Of a stretch of 29,702 nt of DNA, positions 8,222 to 16,737 are shown one piece after another. The notes beneath the pieces are model-generated. The model was not told the DNA's origin and made no database searches. It was given only the letters and a program-made list of their open reading frames with translations. Numbering within the stretch: position 1 is the stretch's first letter; each line of letters begins with the position of its first letter. The position numbers and the translations under genes were made by a program. Origin of the DNA: SZUA-430 sp044375275 (GTDB lineage: Bacteria > Pseudomonadota > Alphaproteobacteria > Micropepsales > Micropepsaceae); contig JBILMZ010000016.1 in assembly GCA_044375275.1 (NCBI GenBank), positions 1 through 29,702 of the forward strand. The letters run 5' to 3'.

Positions 8222-8824
8222 ATGAATCAGAGCAAGCCGTCCAAATCCTGGTGGCAACGCCAGACCACACTGACAAAGGCGTCTATCGGCGGCGGTGCGG
8301 TCTGCATACTATTGACCCTCGCGATTTTCGGGCCAGGCGGACTTCTGTCCGGCCTGACCAGCCCGTCGGAAATAGAAGCAACAACGGAAGAAAACGTTCT
8401 TCCCGATTTTAACCAGCAGGAGGCTGAAGTGCCCGCAGAACTTAGCAAGGAATTGAACGAGGCCTTCCTCGTTGACAACGGCAAGAAGGACGGCGTCTCG
8501 ATCACGGAGACCGGGCTTCAGTTCCGCAGCCTCAAGAGCGGATCGGGCAAGGCGCCGGGACCGACGAGTGTGGTGACGGTCCACTACACGGGCAAGCTCA
8601 TCAACGGAAAGAAGTTCGACTCGTCCGTAGGCGGAGAACCCATCAGCTTCCCGCTGAACCGGGTCATTCCCGGCTGGACGGAAGGCCTGCAGCTCATGAA
8701 GGAAGGCGAGACTGCCGAGCTCGTGATCCCGCAGGAACTGGGCTATGGCGCGCGTGGCGCCCCGGGCGCCATTCCGCCCTACCAGACCCTGGTCTTCGAA
8801 GTTGAACTGATAAAGGTACAGTAA
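8222..8824 (+). CDS. Membrane-anchored FKBP-type peptidyl-prolyl isomerase
   Basis: Catalyses cis-trans isomerisation of proline peptide bonds, probably on periplasmic proteins. From ATG 8222 it is 200 residues: a short basic N terminus, one transmembrane helix (about 21-43), a low-complexity acidic linker, then a complete FKBP domain (about 113-200). Typical pocket positions are present, including Y122 in VTVHYTG, F132-D133 in KKFDSS, RVIPGW (147-152) and the Y175/F192 positions near the C terminus. AGGG at 8208-8211 lies ten bases before the ATG; the in-frame TTG at 8213, which overlaps the GNAT stop, is too close to that site. It is the last gene of the plus-strand run and is followed by a strong terminator. 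Confidence 0.93.
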   Translation: MNQSKPSKSWWQRQTTLTKASIGGGAVCILLTLAIFGPGGLLSGLTSPSEIEATTEENVLPDFNQQEAEVPAELSKELNEAFLVDNGKKDGVSITETGLQFRSLKSGSGKAPGPTSVVTVHYTGKLINGKKFDSSVGGEPISFPLNRVIPGWTEGLQLMKEGETAELVIPQELGYGARGAPGAIPPYQTLVFEVELIKVQ

Positions 8825-8837
8825 CCTCCCTTAAGCA

Positions 8838-8888
8838 CCGGGATTGCGGCCCCCCGTCAGGCGGCCGCAATCCCGGCTTATTTCGTTT
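8838..8888 (+). terminator. Rho-independent terminator
   Basis: A perfect 14-bp stem (left arm 8838-8851, right arm 8863-8876) with an 11-base loop is followed by a T-rich tail (CTTATTTCGTTT). It lies 13 bases after the FKBP stop and should end the long plus-strand transcript. Confidence 0.88.
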
Positions 8889-9009
8889 CATCCAGCCGCG
8901 GCATGTTGTTGTTTCATTAACCGCAAGATCATGGGTCATGCCGTATAAGGGGTGGCCCGGTAACTGGATCAACTGACGACATCGTCCTGTGCCTCATGTT
9001 CTCCGCGTT

Positions 9010-11946
9010 ATGGATCAGGAATTGAAGACGTGGCGCAGGCCGCTGCTTCCCGGTCTGTGGCTGCTGGCACGACTGGCGATACTGCTTTCCCTTTGCCTTC
9101 CGGCGATCTCCACGACAGCATTCGCCGCAGCGCCAATCCGGATCGAACGCAACGTCTCTGATGTAACCCCCTGGCTCGAGCCCTATGTGCCCGCAGAACC
9201 GGGCGCAGAGGACCCGCCCGCCGCGAAAGGCAAGTGGAGTTCGCTCGAGATCGTCAATCCCAAGAAGGACGTGCTTCATCGCATCATCACGATCGATGCC
9301 AGCGGTGGCGGCATCCTTCGTTTCCTCGCTGTTGGCGGCCGGCATCAAGTCACCGCGGTTCAGGCCGTCGGAGAGGGCGCCCGCATCGACATGATCTCGC
9401 TCGATGGCGGAACCGCTGCCGAACTGCATCTCGACCCCTTTGCCAAGGCGCGCTTCGGCGTGCAGGTCGATGGCACCGGGGCGTCTGCCGTGTGGCAGTT
9501 CTGGAAGCCTGCAGCGCTGGCCGCCAGCAAGCGCAACGAGACCCTGGTGATGGGCCTTCTGTCAGGCGCGTTGCTGGTGATGATTGCGTGGCTGTCCGGA
9601 CTGGCCGTCCTGCGCAACTCGTCTGAGCCGGGGTGGGCAGCCTTTGCCCTGACCTGTCTTGTCGTCCTCATTCTCGGGCAGAGCATCATCACGCTACCCA
9701 CACAGGTACTTGTCATGACGGGTGCGGCGCTCTTCGCATCGACCCTGCGCTACCTGAACGCCCACCTGCACTGGAACCATTTCAGGCCCGGCATGTCGGT
9801 GCTGTTTGATGGCTTTTCGTTTGCCCTGCTCGGCTTTGCCGGCATTGCAGCTGCCGGGGTGACATATGCGTGGCCCGTCCTCGCGGGGCTGATCTTTGTG
9901 TGCCCCGCCCTGGCCGGCATCATCGCCGTGATTGATGCGCGCCGCTTCGGGGCCAGGGCGAGGGCCCTGCTGCCCGGCATCGCCATCCTGACCCTCGCTG
10001 CCATGCTGCCCCTGATGCTCCCGGCGGAACTCATCGAGCTCGTGCCGAACTTCCAGCTGTTCAATGACGCAATCCTGACGGCCGGTGCGCTCGCGCTGAG
10101 CTTCGGCGCAGCCGCCCCTCCCGAGCCCGAACTCGACGAAGCCTCGCGCGAGCAGCTGTCCGAAGAAGGTCGCAAGGCACGCGAGGCGGAATATCGCTAT
10201 GCGTTGGGCCTCGCTGCCGCGCACCAGGGCCTGTGGGACTGGAACTTTGAAACGGACGCGCTGTTCCTCTCGCCATCTGTCGAAGCAATCCTCGGCCTCG
10301 ACTCCGGTGCGCTGGGAACGTCCGAACGCAAATGGGCCGACCTGATCCTCCCCGAAGACATCCAGATCTATGCCGACTCGCTGAATGCGCATCGCCGCCA
10401 GGGCAACTCGTCTTTCACGCTGGAAGTCCGCATGCGCCACGCCAAGGGCGGCTTCCGGTGGGTGCAGCTGCGCGCCAGCTGCGTGGCAGACTCGAAGGGC
10501 AAGGCCATTCGCTGCATCGGCGTGGTGAGCGACATCACGGCCCGCAAGAACCAGGAAGTGCAGAAGCCGGCAGACGATGCCACGGATGCTGCAACCGGAC
10601 TCATGCAGCGCAACACGTTCCTCAAGCGTCTCGATGGCATGCTGGCCGGCATGAAGAGCGGCAAGTCACGTCGCCATGGCGCGGTTCTCGCGATCGACGT
10701 GGACCGCGTGCGCGCCGTGACCGACAGCATGGGACACGATGCCGGTGACAGGTTCCTGTCCCAGATCGCCCGCCGCCTGGACCATGCCGTGGGACCGGAT
10801 GACGCCGTGGCCCGGTTGGGAAGCGAGGAGTTCGCCGTCCTTGCGCTTGGCAGCCAGGGTGATGAAGACGGCGCGGGCGTCGCGCAGCGTATCCGCGATG
10901 CGCTGACCCAGCCTGTCACCGTGAGCGGCCGGGACATCTATCCGGCAGCTTCCATCGGGCTCGCCCTGATCGAGGCCGGACATCGCCAGGGCGGAGACGT
11001 GCTGCGCGAAGCCGAACTCGCCATGTACCACGCCAAGCGGGCAGGTCGCGGCGGCTTCGAGATCTTCCAGCCCCAGATGAAGCCGCGTTCGCCGGACCGC
11101 CTGAGCATGGACACCGACCTGCGCACGGCGCTGGAGCGCCAGCAGATTGAAATCCACTACCAGCCGATCATCCGCCTGGAAGACAATTCCATCGCCGGCT
11201 TCGAGGCGCTGATGCGCTGGCGTCATCCCCAGCGTGGCATGCTTTCGCCGGCAGATTTCATTCCGCTTGCCGAGGAGACGGGGCTGATCGTCCCGCTCGG
11301 CAGCTACGCCGTGGAGCGTGCCGCCGTCGAGCTGCGCCGCTGGCAGACATCATTCCCGATGCGCGATCCGATCTTCTGCAGCGTGAATGTGTCCGCGCGC
11401 CAGCTGCTGCGTGACGAGTTCTTTGACGACGTCATCAACATCCTCGACCGCCAGCAGCCCGCGCGCCTGACGTTGAAGCTCGAACTGACCGAGAGCGTCA
11501 TCATGCAGAACCCCGAATCCATGGCGGAGTCGCTGGCGCATCTCAAGGAAGCAGGCGCCGGTCTTGCGCTGGATGATTTCGGCACCGGCTTCTCGTCGCT
11601 GGCTTACCTGCAGCGCTTTCCGTTCGATACCGTCAAGATCGACCGCAGCTTCATCACCGACATGGCGCACAACGACGAAACACCGGTCGTGCTGCGCTCG
11701 ATCATCCGCCTCGCGCACGATCTCGACATGTCTGTCGTGGCCGAGGGCGTCGAGACCCAGACCGAGGCATCGAGCCTGCGGGCACTTCAATGCGAGTTTG
11801 CGCAGGGCTTCCTGTTCGGCGCACCGATGACGGCGACCCAGGCGTTCAACTACATCTCTTCAAGAATGAGACCGGCACCGGCACCGCGCGGTCTGCCGCG
11901 TCCGGGTGGTGGATCAGGCCCGTCCCGTGTCCCGCGAAAGCTGTGA
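9010..11946 (+). CDS. Membrane PAS-GGDEF-EAL protein, probable c-di-GMP phosphodiesterase
   Basis: From ATG 9010 the protein is 978 residues. It has a signal-like hydrophobic N terminus (to about residue 37, TAFA|AAP), a periplasmic domain (about 38-175), several transmembrane helices (about 178-360), a PAS domain (about 390-515), a GGDEF domain (about 535-690) and an EAL domain (about 705-945). The GGDEF signature is GSEEF (604-608), and the nucleotide-binding asparagine of the usual ND..GH motif is threonine (VTDSMGHDAGD), so diguanylate cyclase activity is doubtful. The EAL side keeps the catalytic set: EAL (732-734), NVSARQL, ELTES, LDDFGTG, VKID and AEGVET. I infer a sensor that degrades cyclic di-GMP. 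A GTG at 8989 is an alternative start. The 3' end overlaps yqgE tail-to-tail by 33 bases. Confidence 0.92.
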   Translation: MDQELKTWRRPLLPGLWLLARLAILLSLCLPAISTTAFAAAPIRIERNVSDVTPWLEPYVPAEPGAEDPPAAKGKWSSLEIVNPKKDVLHRIITIDASGGGILRFLAVGGRHQVTAVQAVGEGARIDMISLDGGTAAELHLDPFAKARFGVQVDGTGASAVWQFWKPAALAASKRNETLVMGLLSGALLVMIAWLSGLAVLRNSSEPGWAAFALTCLVVLILGQSIITLPTQVLVMTGAALFASTLRYLNAHLHWNHFRPGMSVLFDGFSFALLGFAGIAAAGVTYAWPVLAGLIFVCPALAGIIAVIDARRFGARARALLPGIAILTLAAMLPLMLPAELIELVPNFQLFNDAILTAGALALSFGAAAPPEPELDEASREQLSEEGRKAREAEYRYALGLAAAHQGLWDWNFETDALFLSPSVEAILGLDSGALGTSERKWADLILPEDIQIYADSLNAHRRQGNSSFTLEVRMRHAKGGFRWVQLRASCVADSKGKAIRCIGVVSDITARKNQEVQKPADDATDAATGLMQRNTFLKRLDGMLAGMKSGKSRRHGAVLAIDVDRVRAVTDSMGHDAGDRFLSQIARRLDHAVGPDDAVARLGSEEFAVLALGSQGDEDGAGVAQRIRDALTQPVTVSGRDIYPAASIGLALIEAGHRQGGDVLREAELAMYHAKRAGRGGFEIFQPQMKPRSPDRLSMDTDLRTALERQQIEIHYQPIIRLEDNSIAGFEALMRWRHPQRGMLSPADFIPLAEETGLIVPLGSYAVERAAVELRRWQTSFPMRDPIFCSVNVSARQLLRDEFFDDVINILDRQQPARLTLKLELTESVIMQNPESMAESLAHLKEAGAGLALDDFGTGFSSLAYLQRFPFDTVKIDRSFITDMAHNDETPVVLRSIIRLAHDLDMSVVAEGVETQTEASSLRALQCEFAQGFLFGAPMTATQAFNYISSRMRPAPAPRGLPRPGGGSGPSRVPRKL

Positions 11947-12528
11947 GGGCGTAATGCCCAGTTTGCGGATGCCGTGTTCCCACTTGTTCTGGTAGTGATG
12001 GCCGAACAGCAGGTAGTCATCCGGCGGGCAGGTCAGCCAGGCATTGCGACGGATCTCGTTTTCAAGTTCACCCGCACCCCAGCCGGCATAACCGAGTGCC
12101 AGCATGGATGCCTTCGGGCCGCGTCCTTCGGCGATCTCCTTCACGACGTCGACAGTTGCCGTCAGGCCGAGGTTGAGGCCAGCCAGTTGGCCAACCTTCA
12201 TCGTGCTCGGGCCGGCCGTGTATTCGCCCGAATGCAGGACAAAGCCGCGACCGGTTTCCACCGGACCACCAAACTGGACGGGGATCCCCTCGATGCGGCG
12301 CGCAGGCGGCATGATCCGCAACTGGCGCAGGAGTTCCGCAAAAGACATGTTGCCGACGAGCTTGTTCAGGACCAGGCCCATGGCGCCGCGCTCGGAGTGG
12401 GCGCATAGGAAGATTGTCGCCTGCTCCATCTTCGGGTCGGGCATGTTGGGCATGGCAATGAGGACCTGGCCTTCAAGGTACCCTGTCGCCGGACGCTTTG
12501 GCTGCCGTGATTTGCCGAAAAATCCCAT
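11914..12528 (-). CDS. yqgE: YqgE/AlgH family protein
   Basis: A 204-residue member of the UPF0301/AlgH family. Family segments are GYLEGQVLIAMPNMPDP near the N terminus, LCAHSERGAMGLVLNK, VQFGGPVETGRGFVLHS and LGYAGWGAGELENEI. The biochemical role is unresolved; in Pseudomonas AlgH was first noted as an alginate regulator. I chose ATG 12528 because similarity begins shortly after it; the frame stays open to 12654, and an ATG at 12579 has an AGGA about ten bases upstream, so a 17-residue longer form is possible. It runs convergently into the PAS-GGDEF-EAL gene, overlapping it by 33 bases, and is divergent from the DsbD-N-like gene. Confidence 0.93.
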   Translation of the reverse strand: MGFFGKSRQPKRPATGYLEGQVLIAMPNMPDPKMEQATIFLCAHSERGAMGLVLNKLVGNMSFAELLRQLRIMPPARRIEGIPVQFGGPVETGRGFVLHSGEYTAGPSTMKVGQLAGLNLGLTATVDVVKEIAEGRGPKASMLALGYAGWGAGELENEIRRNAWLTCPPDDYLLFGHHYQNKWEHGIRKLGITPSQLSRDTGRA

Positions 12529-12637
12529 GTCGCGATTGTAAACTGCTTCGTCTTGAGCGGGAAGCCCGGTAACCAGCATTTTGTCGGAATCCTGCAACTT
12601 TTTCTCACGGAATTTTGACCACGTGCATGACGATTTC

Positions 12638-12655
12638 ATTGCCACCGGTGGCAAT
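12638..12655. promoter_or_regulatory. Perfect 18-bp palindrome, candidate operator
   Basis: ATTGCCACCGGTGGCAAT is an exact inverted repeat with no spacer. It lies in the 150-base gap between the divergent yqgE and DsbD-N-like genes, 23 bases before the start codon of the latter. The central CCGG and even length resemble LacI/GalR-type operators; no such regulator is encoded in the window, so the assignment is inference. Confidence 0.45.
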
Positions 12656-12678
12656 CCATTCAGTAGACTGACGGTTCC

Positions 12679-13602
12679 ATGAAGTGCACGGACTATACCC
12701 TCGTTTGTCTTTCGTTCCTGCTCGCGGGTGCCGCGACAGCGGGAGACTTTGCATCGGCGTGGAAGCCAGCCGGAGATTCAAACAGCCGTATCATCCTGGA
12801 AGCGGACGCGCTGGCGGCGACAGGAACCAATCGGGCAGGCGTGCAGATCCGGCTCGGCGACGGCTGGTGGACATACTGGAGAGCCCCCGGATCGTCCGGC
12901 ATTCCTCCGGTGTTCGACTGGACAGGCTCGAAGAATATTCTTGGAAAACCGGAACTTAAGTGGCCTGTCCCGCGGCGGACGATTGCCTATGGCGAGCCGC
13001 TGAACCTCTACCGCGACGAAGTCGTGTTCCCGGTGGAGTTCCGGGCACTCGATCCCGCGAAGCCCGTGAAGCTGAGCCTGCGCCTGACCTACGGCATCTG
13101 CCGCAACGTATGCGTGCCGGCATCCGTGAACCACGAACTGGCGATCGCGCCGTCGACGACGGGCAAGCGTTCCCGCTCGGCGTCTAACGTGCGTTTGATT
13201 TCGACCTACGCCAACCAGCAGCCATCGTCCGATCCTTTATCCACAGGTTTCGAGATCCAGGAAGTCTGGGAAACACATCACCAGAACGTGGCCCGGATCG
13301 GTGTGAGGCTGCAGGGCCTGCCGTCGACCCGTCGCCCCTTCATGCTGGTGGAGGGGCCGGGGATATTCCAGGCATCTGAGGTCGTACCGCGTCGCATGGC
13401 TGACCCGAAGCAGGTATCGGTGAACCTCACCTTGGGCAAAAGCGCCACCATCAGGCGCCTCACGGGAAAGCGGCTTCGCATAACCATTGTCGACGGCAGC
13501 CGCGCGCTGGAGCAGATCTGGGTCGTCGGTGCGGCCGGGAGTTCGGCTGCCGGCACGGGACTGACCCCGGTCGCGACAACCACGGACATCCCTCAGCCCT
13601 AA
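12679..13602 (+). CDS. Secreted protein with DsbD N-terminal-like (disulfide corrector) domain
   Basis: A 307-residue exported protein. A signal peptide is evident (residues 1-21, ending AGAATA), followed by a domain resembling the N-terminal domain of DsbD/ScsB-type thiol:disulfide interchange proteins: GDGWWTYWRAPGSSGIPP, the FPVEF strand and the cysteine pair C141-xxx-C145 in LTYGICRNVCVPA. The membrane electron-transfer domain and the thioredoxin domain of full DsbD are absent, and no transmembrane segment follows the signal, so it is a free periplasmic single-domain form with an extra C-terminal part (about 170-307) that I do not recognise. It probably accepts reducing equivalents from a membrane partner encoded elsewhere; that is inference. 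A perfect palindrome sits just upstream. Confidence 0.85.
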   Translation: MKCTDYTLVCLSFLLAGAATAGDFASAWKPAGDSNSRIILEADALAATGTNRAGVQIRLGDGWWTYWRAPGSSGIPPVFDWTGSKNILGKPELKWPVPRRTIAYGEPLNLYRDEVVFPVEFRALDPAKPVKLSLRLTYGICRNVCVPASVNHELAIAPSTTGKRSRSASNVRLISTYANQQPSSDPLSTGFEIQEVWETHHQNVARIGVRLQGLPSTRRPFMLVEGPGIFQASEVVPRRMADPKQVSVNLTLGKSATIRRLTGKRLRITIVDGSRALEQIWVVGAAGSSAAGTGLTPVATTTDIPQP

Positions 13603-13709
13603 CCCATTTGGGGGAATTGCGGCCTGCCTCAGCGACCTTCCCTTGGGCGGTCGGATCGCCTACATGAACGCCAACTTCATTCCGCCGCAACGCAAACAGA
13701 GGCCAGACA

Positions 13710-14192
13710 ATGACAATCAAGGTTGGAGAAAAGGTTCCTTCGGTCACGCTCATGCACATGACCGACAAGGGTCCGGCACCCGTCACCACGGATGAGCTCT
13801 TCTCGAAGAAGAAGGTTGTCCTCTTCGCGCTTCCCGGCGCCTTTACGCCGACCTGCTCGGCGCGTCATTTGCCGGGCTACGTCGAGCACATTGCCGACTT
13901 CTCGAAGAAGGGCGTCGATGCTGTCGTGTGCCTGTCCGTGAACGACGCGTTCGTCATGGGCGCCTGGGGCAAGGCGCAGAATGCCGATGGCAAGGTGCAG
14001 ATGCTCGCCGACGGCAACGGCGAGTTCACGAAGAAGCTGGGCCTCGAAATGGATGCTTCGAAGTTCGGCATGGGCGTGCGCAGCCAGCGTTACGCCGCCG
14101 TGATCGAGGACGGCGTCGTGAAGAATCTGGAAGTGGAAGAGCCGGGCGCTTTCAAGGTGTCGGCAGCTGACCACGTTCTCGGCCTGCTCTGA
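13710..14192 (+). CDS. Peroxiredoxin (Prx5-type, AhpC/TSA superfamily)
   Basis: Thiol peroxidase of the Prx5 subgroup that reduces hydrogen peroxide and alkyl hydroperoxides. It is 160 residues, normal for the group. The active site is PGAFTPTCSARHLPG with the peroxidatic cysteine C49; C74 in VVCLSVND is the second cysteine. The Prx5-type GVRSQRYAAVIEDGVV segment is also present. AGAGG lies about ten bases upstream of the ATG. In many alphaproteobacteria a peroxiredoxin of this type sits beside ispH-thrB-rnhA; here it is convergent with that cluster and shares its terminator region. It is probably glutathione- or glutaredoxin-dependent, as is usual for the subgroup (inference). Confidence 0.94.
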   Translation: MTIKVGEKVPSVTLMHMTDKGPAPVTTDELFSKKKVVLFALPGAFTPTCSARHLPGYVEHIADFSKKGVDAVVCLSVNDAFVMGAWGKAQNADGKVQMLADGNGEFTKKLGLEMDASKFGMGVRSQRYAAVIEDGVVKNLEVEEPGAFKVSAADHVLGLL

Positions 14193-14220
14193 TAGGGCAC
14201 GCCACGTCGTCAACGAATGC

Positions 14221-14250
14221 AAACCCCCGGCAGCTTGCCGGGGGTTTTTT
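14221..14250 (+). terminator. Rho-independent terminator between peroxiredoxin and rnhA
   Basis: A 12-bp perfect stem (14221-14232 and 14236-14247) with a three-base loop (GCT) runs straight into a T-run on the plus strand. It ends the peroxiredoxin transcript. Read on the minus strand, the stem is followed by only three T, so it could also weakly terminate rnhA transcripts. Confidence 0.9.
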
Positions 14251-14264
14251 GTTTTGCTGGTACT

Positions 14265-14696
14265 TCAGGCGCCCGGAACGGCTGCGCGGGCCAGCGCGTC
14301 AGCGAGCTCGTTCAGTTCGTGACCATTATGTCCCCGAACCCAGCGCCACGAAATCTTGTGCTCGCCACAGGCCGCATCAAGCCGCTGCCAGAGGTCGACA
14401 TTCTTGACGGGCTTGCGGTCAGCTGTCTTCCAGCCCTTGACCTTCCAGCCCTTGATCCACTTCGTGATGCCGTCCTTCAGGTACATGCTGTCCGTGTGGA
14501 GATGGACTTCGCAGGGACGCTTCAGCGCTTCAAGCGCGGCGATGGCGGCCATCAGCTCCATGCGGTTATTGGTGGTCAGCTTCTCGCCACCGGACACCTC
14601 ACGGCGCGAGTCCTTGAACAGCAGGATGGCGCCCCAGCCGCCAGGCCCCGGATTTCCGGAGCAGGCACCGTCCGTGTAGATCTCGACATGGTTCAT
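14265..14696 (-). CDS. rnhA: Ribonuclease HI
   Basis: Degrades the RNA strand of RNA-DNA hybrids, for example primers and R-loops. From ATG 14696 it is 143 residues. The catalytic set is complete (numbered from the chosen start): D9 in YTDGAC, E47 in NRMELMA, D69 in HTDSMYL and D133 in NELADALA, with the active-site loop histidine H123 in RGHNGH. The start MNHVEIYTDG matches the family and overlaps the thrB stop in an ATGA arrangement; an in-frame ATG three codons upstream (14705) is possible. It is the last gene of the minus-strand ispH-thrB-rnhA cluster. Confidence 0.96.
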   Translation of the reverse strand: MNHVEIYTDGACSGNPGPGGWGAILLFKDSRREVSGGEKLTTNNRMELMAAIAALEALKRPCEVHLHTDSMYLKDGITKWIKGWKVKGWKTADRKPVKNVDLWQRLDAACGEHKISWRWVRGHNGHELNELADALARAAVPGA

Positions 14697-15658
14697 TCGG
14701 GCCATCCATAGGCGGCAGCGCCAGTGGCGCCCTGGTGAAAACGGAGTTTGGTCACGTACTCGATCGGATCCTTGACGGTGACGAGCGCATTCGGCTCGCG
14801 GTGGATCCAGTCATAAAGGCGCGTCAGCAGGAAACGCAGGGCAGCGCCGCGCGCCAGTGTCGGCAGCGCCGCGACTTCCGATCCCGTGAGCGGGCGCACC
14901 GAGCGATAGCAACTCAGCAGCGCACGTCCCTTGGTGATGTTGTAGGCGCCATCAGGCTCGAAGCACCAGGCATTCAGCGCCACGGCAATGTCATAGGCGA
15001 ACGCGTCATTGCAGGCGAAATAGAAATCGAAAACGCCGCTCACGCGCCCGTTCATGAAGAACACGTTGTCCGGGAACAGGTCGGCGTGGATCAGTCCTTC
15101 CGGCAATCCCGTGGGCCAGCGCTGCTCCAGCAGCTTGACCTCCGCGCTGATCGTCTGGGCAAGGCCCATGTGGACGGTATTGGCGCGGGGCTCGCAGGCC
15201 TTCACGAGCGTCTTCCAGCCCTGCACCGAAAGCGCATTCGGCCGATGGAGGAGATAGTCGTGACCGGCAACATGCAGGCGCGCGAGGGCGGCTCCCAGCT
15301 CACCGCATTGCTGCGCGTCCGGCTTGCGCGGCGAGAGCCCGCTGAGGAATGTCACGATCGCCGCTGGCTTGCCGTTCAGCAGGCGCCAGGGCTTTCCGTC
15401 ACGCGCCCGGACGGGCAGCGGGCAGGGAATGCCCCGTGCCGAGAGATGCTCCAGCAGCCCCAGGAAGAACGGCAGGTCCTCTTCCCGCACGCGCTTTTCG
15501 TAGAGCGTCAGGAAATACGAGCCCTTCTCCGTGCGCAGGAAGAAGTTCGAGTTCTCGACCCCTTCGGCAATGCCCTTGAACGCAAGCACCGGACCGAGGT
15601 CGAACGCCTCGAGGAAAGCCTGCAGGTCGGTGTCGGTAACGTCGGTATATACGGCCAT
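14693..15658 (-). CDS. thrB: Homoserine kinase (ThrB, aminoglycoside-phosphotransferase fold)
   Basis: Phosphorylates homoserine to O-phosphohomoserine, the substrate of the threonine synthase at 4862-6247. It belongs to the choline-kinase/APH-like ThrB type used by many alphaproteobacteria, not the GHMP kinase type. From ATG 15658 it has 321 residues, beginning with the characteristic MAVYTDVTDTDLQAFL. Also seen are GVENSNFFLRTEKGSYFLTLYEKR (nucleotide-side region), the catalytic loop GLIHADLFPDNVFF and the metal-binding GVFDFYFACND. The frame is open 12 codons further upstream (15694), but the family start is at 15658. It follows ispH by 62 bases and overlaps rnhA by four. Confidence 0.96.
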   Translation of the reverse strand: MAVYTDVTDTDLQAFLEAFDLGPVLAFKGIAEGVENSNFFLRTEKGSYFLTLYEKRVREEDLPFFLGLLEHLSARGIPCPLPVRARDGKPWRLLNGKPAAIVTFLSGLSPRKPDAQQCGELGAALARLHVAGHDYLLHRPNALSVQGWKTLVKACEPRANTVHMGLAQTISAEVKLLEQRWPTGLPEGLIHADLFPDNVFFMNGRVSGVFDFYFACNDAFAYDIAVALNAWCFEPDGAYNITKGRALLSCYRSVRPLTGSEVAALPTLARGAALRFLLTRLYDWIHREPNALVTVKDPIEYVTKLRFHQGATGAAAYGWPE

Positions 15659-15720
15659 GCCCGGCGTCATAAAGCGCTTCGCCGGAAAGTACAAATGCCC
15701 CGCGCAACCCGCGTGAACGG

Positions 15721-16677
15721 TTAGTTGTTCAGGAGTGCGCGCGGCAACCTGAACTGGACGGTCTCGCGTGCGGTCTCGGTTTCCTCGACCGTTACGTCAT
15801 AGCGCGAACGGAACGCGTCGATCACTTCCTGGATGAGGACATCGGGCGCCGAGGCGCCGGCGGTCAGGCCAACCACGCGGGCGTCTCCGATCATGCTCCA
15901 GTCAATGTCCGATGCGCGCTGCACCAGCGACGACCGTTTCACCCCGGCACGTGAGGCAACCTCCACGAGTCGCATGGAGTTCGACGAGTTCGGGGCCCCG
16001 ATGACGAGCACGACGTCAGAGCGCGGCGCGATCGCCTTCACCGCTTCCTGCCGGTTCGTGGTGGCGTAGCAGATGTCTTCCTTGTGCGGCCCGGCGATCT
16101 CGGGGAAGCGGCGGCGGAGCAAGTTCACGATCTCGGCCGTGTCATCGACCGACAGCGTGGTCTGGGTGATGTAGGCGAGCTTCGACGGTTCGCGGGCCTC
16201 GAACGATTCGGCATCCTGCGCCGTTTCGATCAACCGCACGGCACCGGGCGGCAGTTGTCCCATCGTGCCGATGACTTCCGGATGCCCCGCGTGACCGATG
16301 AGGATGATTTCAAGGCCGGCCGCATGGTGACGCTCGGCCTCGACGTGCACCTTCGATACAAGCGGGCAGGTTGCATCCAGCGCAAGCAGTCTCCGGTCAC
16401 GTGCATGTGCGGGAACCGACTTGGGGACGCCATGGGCGGAGAAGACAACCGGCGCACCCTCGGGGACCGCATCGAGTTCCTTCACGAACACGGCGCCCTT
16501 CTGCTCAAGCCCTTGAACGACATAGCGATTGTGGACGATCTCGTGCCGCACATAGACCGGCGCGCCATACTTCTCGAGCGCGCGTTCGACGATCTGGATG
16601 GCCCGGTCGACGCCGGCGCAGAAGCCACGCGGCGCAGCGAGCAGGATGGTCAGGGGGCGCTTGGACACAGGGTTCAC
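15721..16677 (-). CDS. ispH: 4-hydroxy-3-methylbut-2-enyl diphosphate reductase
   Basis: Last enzyme of the MEP isoprenoid pathway; it reduces HMBPP to IPP and DMAPP with an iron-sulfur cluster. It is 318 residues. The three cluster cysteines are C20 (PRGFCAGVDRA), C104 (DATCPLVSKVH) and C203 (ICYATTNRQ), and the active-site segments EIVHN, FSAHGV and TQTTLS are intact. It is the first gene of the minus-strand cluster. Its 5' region (16678-16844) is shared with the divergent exported-protein gene and contains an 8-bp inverted repeat at 16738-16772. Linkage to the oxidase genes is coincidental at the pathway level, although isoprenoid supply does feed heme O and quinone side chains. Confidence 0.97.
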   Translation of the reverse strand: MNPVSKRPLTILLAAPRGFCAGVDRAIQIVERALEKYGAPVYVRHEIVHNRYVVQGLEQKGAVFVKELDAVPEGAPVVFSAHGVPKSVPAHARDRRLLALDATCPLVSKVHVEAERHHAAGLEIILIGHAGHPEVIGTMGQLPPGAVRLIETAQDAESFEAREPSKLAYITQTTLSVDDTAEIVNLLRRRFPEIAGPHKEDICYATTNRQEAVKAIAPRSDVVLVIGAPNSSNSMRLVEVASRAGVKRSSLVQRASDIDWSMIGDARVVGLTAGASAPDVLIQEVIDAFRSRYDVTVEETETARETVQFRLPRALLNN

Positions 16678-16737
16678 GATGCCATTCGGGTATCAAGGGT
16701 TGCAGGGCAGGCCGATGCACAAACATAAGGGGCCTGA

